Assembly: GCF_004102745.1 (NCBI RefSeq)
Contig: NZ_RLII01000001.1
Span: 372,001 to 436,000, forward strand
DNA from: Acetivibrio mesophilus
GTDB taxonomy: Bacteria; Bacillota; Clostridia; Acetivibrionales; Acetivibrionaceae
Reading direction: 5' to 3'
DNA: 64,000 nt
Shown here piece after piece: positions 62,874-64,000 of this stretch. The number at the start of each line of letters is the position of its first letter. The stretch's first letter is position 1. A program made the position numbers and the translations under genes. The notes under the pieces were generated by a model. That model did not search any database, had not been told where the DNA came from, and saw only the letters and a list, made by a program, of their open reading frames with translations.

Positions 62874-63185
62874 ATGATAATAAATAAATTAGTACAACTT
62901 GCAGTAGTAGTTATAAATATATTCGGAGTTCTTTGTTTGATATATTTCGCAATTCCGTATGTTACGCATAATACCGTTGTTCAAAATCCAGATGCTATGC
63001 TACCTGCTGAAGCGTGGGATGCGGCAGGAATGACCCTAACAATCGGATTGATTCCACTTGTGATTGCTAATGTACTTAGCTTTGTGTTTGTTAAAAACAA
63101 GAAAAAACTAGCAAGACTTTTATGGTTCATTCCCAGCATTGCTTGTTTAGTTATGGTTGTAAGTTACTGGATTGGCAGCATTTAA
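62874..63185 (+). CDS. Small membrane protein
   Basis: A 103-residue protein with three hydrophobic segments (LAVVVINIFGVLCLIYFAI; MTLTIGLIPLVIANVLSFVFV; LLWFIPSIACLVMVVSYWIG). Topology suggests the N-terminus inside and a short outer loop (NPDAMLPAEAWDAAG). GGGGAGGAGG precedes the ATG by several bases. Function unknown. Confidence 0.7.
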   Translation: MIINKLVQLAVVVINIFGVLCLIYFAIPYVTHNTVVQNPDAMLPAEAWDAAGMTLTIGLIPLVIANVLSFVFVKNKKKLARLLWFIPSIACLVMVVSYWIGSI

Positions 63186-63372
63186 TTATACGAGCAACCA
63201 ATCATGAATAAATATGTCCCGTATTGCGGTATAGTACTGAATGAGAGCGATAAGACTATCTGTGAAGCCAGAGGTAAGTTGCACCATAATGTCAGAGAAA
63301 AAGTCTTTGCTTTATTATGTTAACGTGATATAATGAGGAAGTATTTTTAGTTTGAGATTGGGGGAAGTAAAA

Positions 63373-64000
63373 ATGAGAAAATTGAGAATGAAAAAATTAA
63401 TGTCGTTGCTTCTAGCGCTAACTATGGTTCTTGCGTTCGCCGCTTGCGGCACTGAGGAAACTAATAAATCTCCAGATGAAGGTAGTGATTTGAGTTACGT
63501 TAAAGGTAATGGCAAACTGATTATTGGCTACACAAATTATGAGCCTATGAATTATACAGATGAAAATGGCGTTTTTACCGGTTTTGACACAGAGTTGGCG
63601 ACCTTAACATGTGAGAAGCTTGGCCTTAAACCTGAATTTGTTGAGATCAACTGGAAAACCAAGGAAGTAGAACTGAATGCAAAGTCCATTGACTGTATTT
63701 GGAATGGATTGACAATCGACGATGAGCGTAAGGCAGCCATGGAAATTACCAAGCCTTATATAAAGAATGCTCAGGTGGTTCTGATAAAAGAAGGCACTAC
63801 TTACAACGGAACGGAATCCTTAATAGGTAAGACTGTTGTGGCAGAGCAGGGTTCTGCCGGTGAAAATACCATTAATGCTGATGATAATCTGAAGCAGGCA
63901 AGCTTTGTTCCTAAGACATTGCAGACAGACTGCTTGATGGAATTGAAATCCGGTACTGCTGACGCAGCTGTGTTGGATTTAACTTTGGCAAAATCAATGA
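63373..64000 (+). CDS. ABC transporter solute-binding lipoprotein, partial at window end
   Basis: A frame opens at ATG 63373 (GGGGGAAG upstream) and runs off the window after about 209 codons. The N-terminus is a lipoprotein signal (KKLMSLLLALTMVLAFAACG, lipobox FAAC). Then LIIGYTNYEPMNYTDENGVFTGFDTELATLTCEKLGL, typical of the polar-amino-acid binding family (SBP_bac_3), and IWNGLTIDDERKAAMEITKPYI with LIGKTVVAEQGSAGE. Transporter genes presumably follow beyond the window. Confidence 0.9.
   Translation, partial: MRKLRMKKLMSLLLALTMVLAFAACGTEETNKSPDEGSDLSYVKGNGKLIIGYTNYEPMNYTDENGVFTGFDTELATLTCEKLGLKPEFVEINWKTKEVELNAKSIDCIWNGLTIDDERKAAMEITKPYIKNAQVVLIKEGTTYNGTESLIGKTVVAEQGSAGENTINADDNLKQASFVPKTLQTDCLMELKSGTADAAVLDLTLAKSM

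Noticed and set aside
1-64000. CRISPR arrays, tRNA or rRNA genes, complete insertion sequences
   Set aside because: No regularly spaced repeats, cloverleaf-like segments, ribosomal RNA segments or transposase-like proteins were seen.

Overview
The window is low-GC Firmicute DNA: strong AGGAGG-type ribosome sites, frequent GTG/TTG starts and anaerobic chemistry. A minus-strand block at 43305-48514 encodes an ECF sigma factor, an anti-sigma factor with an extracellular GH5-like domain, and a GH26-GH5-CBM11-dockerin enzyme. It matches the sigma24C / Rsi24C / CelH (Lic26A-Cel5E) locus of the cellulosome-forming Acetivibrio (Clostridium) thermocellus, so the source is probably that species or a close relative.

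Region 1 (about 365-39865) is a one-strand, roughly 39-kb biosynthetic gene cluster, the likely undescribed system here. A consensus promoter and a roughly 530-nt structured leader precede a LoaP-type NusG paralogue, a processive antiterminator of long antibiotic operons. Then come an EtfB-EtfA fusion, an FkbM methyltransferase, four radical-SAM proteins (one with an odd cysteine motif), three stand-alone carrier proteins, a UvrA paralogue lacking the UvrB-binding domain (probable self-resistance), a C-A-PCP-reductase NRPS with a cysteine-like specificity code, a two-part and a three-part ABC exporter, two adenylating ligases, a DegT aminotransferase, reductases/epimerases, a U32-family (O2-independent hydroxylase-like) protein, two transglutaminase-like proteins, a 26-codon peptide gene, an FAD oxidoreductase, a GT1 glycosyltransferase and two copies of an unrecognised family. 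Working model: carrier-bound acyl units are built and decorated without oxygen, amide bonds are made by the NRPS and perhaps by transglutaminase-like enzymes, and the cysteinyl chain is released reductively as an aldehyde or alcohol. The UvrA paralogue suggests a DNA-directed product.

Region 2 (about 39900-43300) holds a convergent junction with a long inverted repeat, an M28 peptidase, a broken transglutaminase-like gene and an FMN reductase. Region 3 (43305-48514) is the cellulose-sensing and glucanase locus.

Region 4 (48515-64000) is ordinary chromosomal and accessory genes: a short direct repeat and gene remnants, a small alarmone synthetase, a GNAT, an XRE regulator, a ClbS/DfsB-like protein without an AUG start, a long-chain acyl-CoA synthetase, a FAD-Rieske protein, a BceAB-type transporter with a frameshifted ATPase, a lipoprotein, a macrodomain protein, a vWA protein whose start codon lies in a 12-bp hairpin, a small membrane protein behind a possible two-state leader, and a solute-binding lipoprotein cut by the window end. 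I saw no tRNA, rRNA, CRISPR array or transposase.
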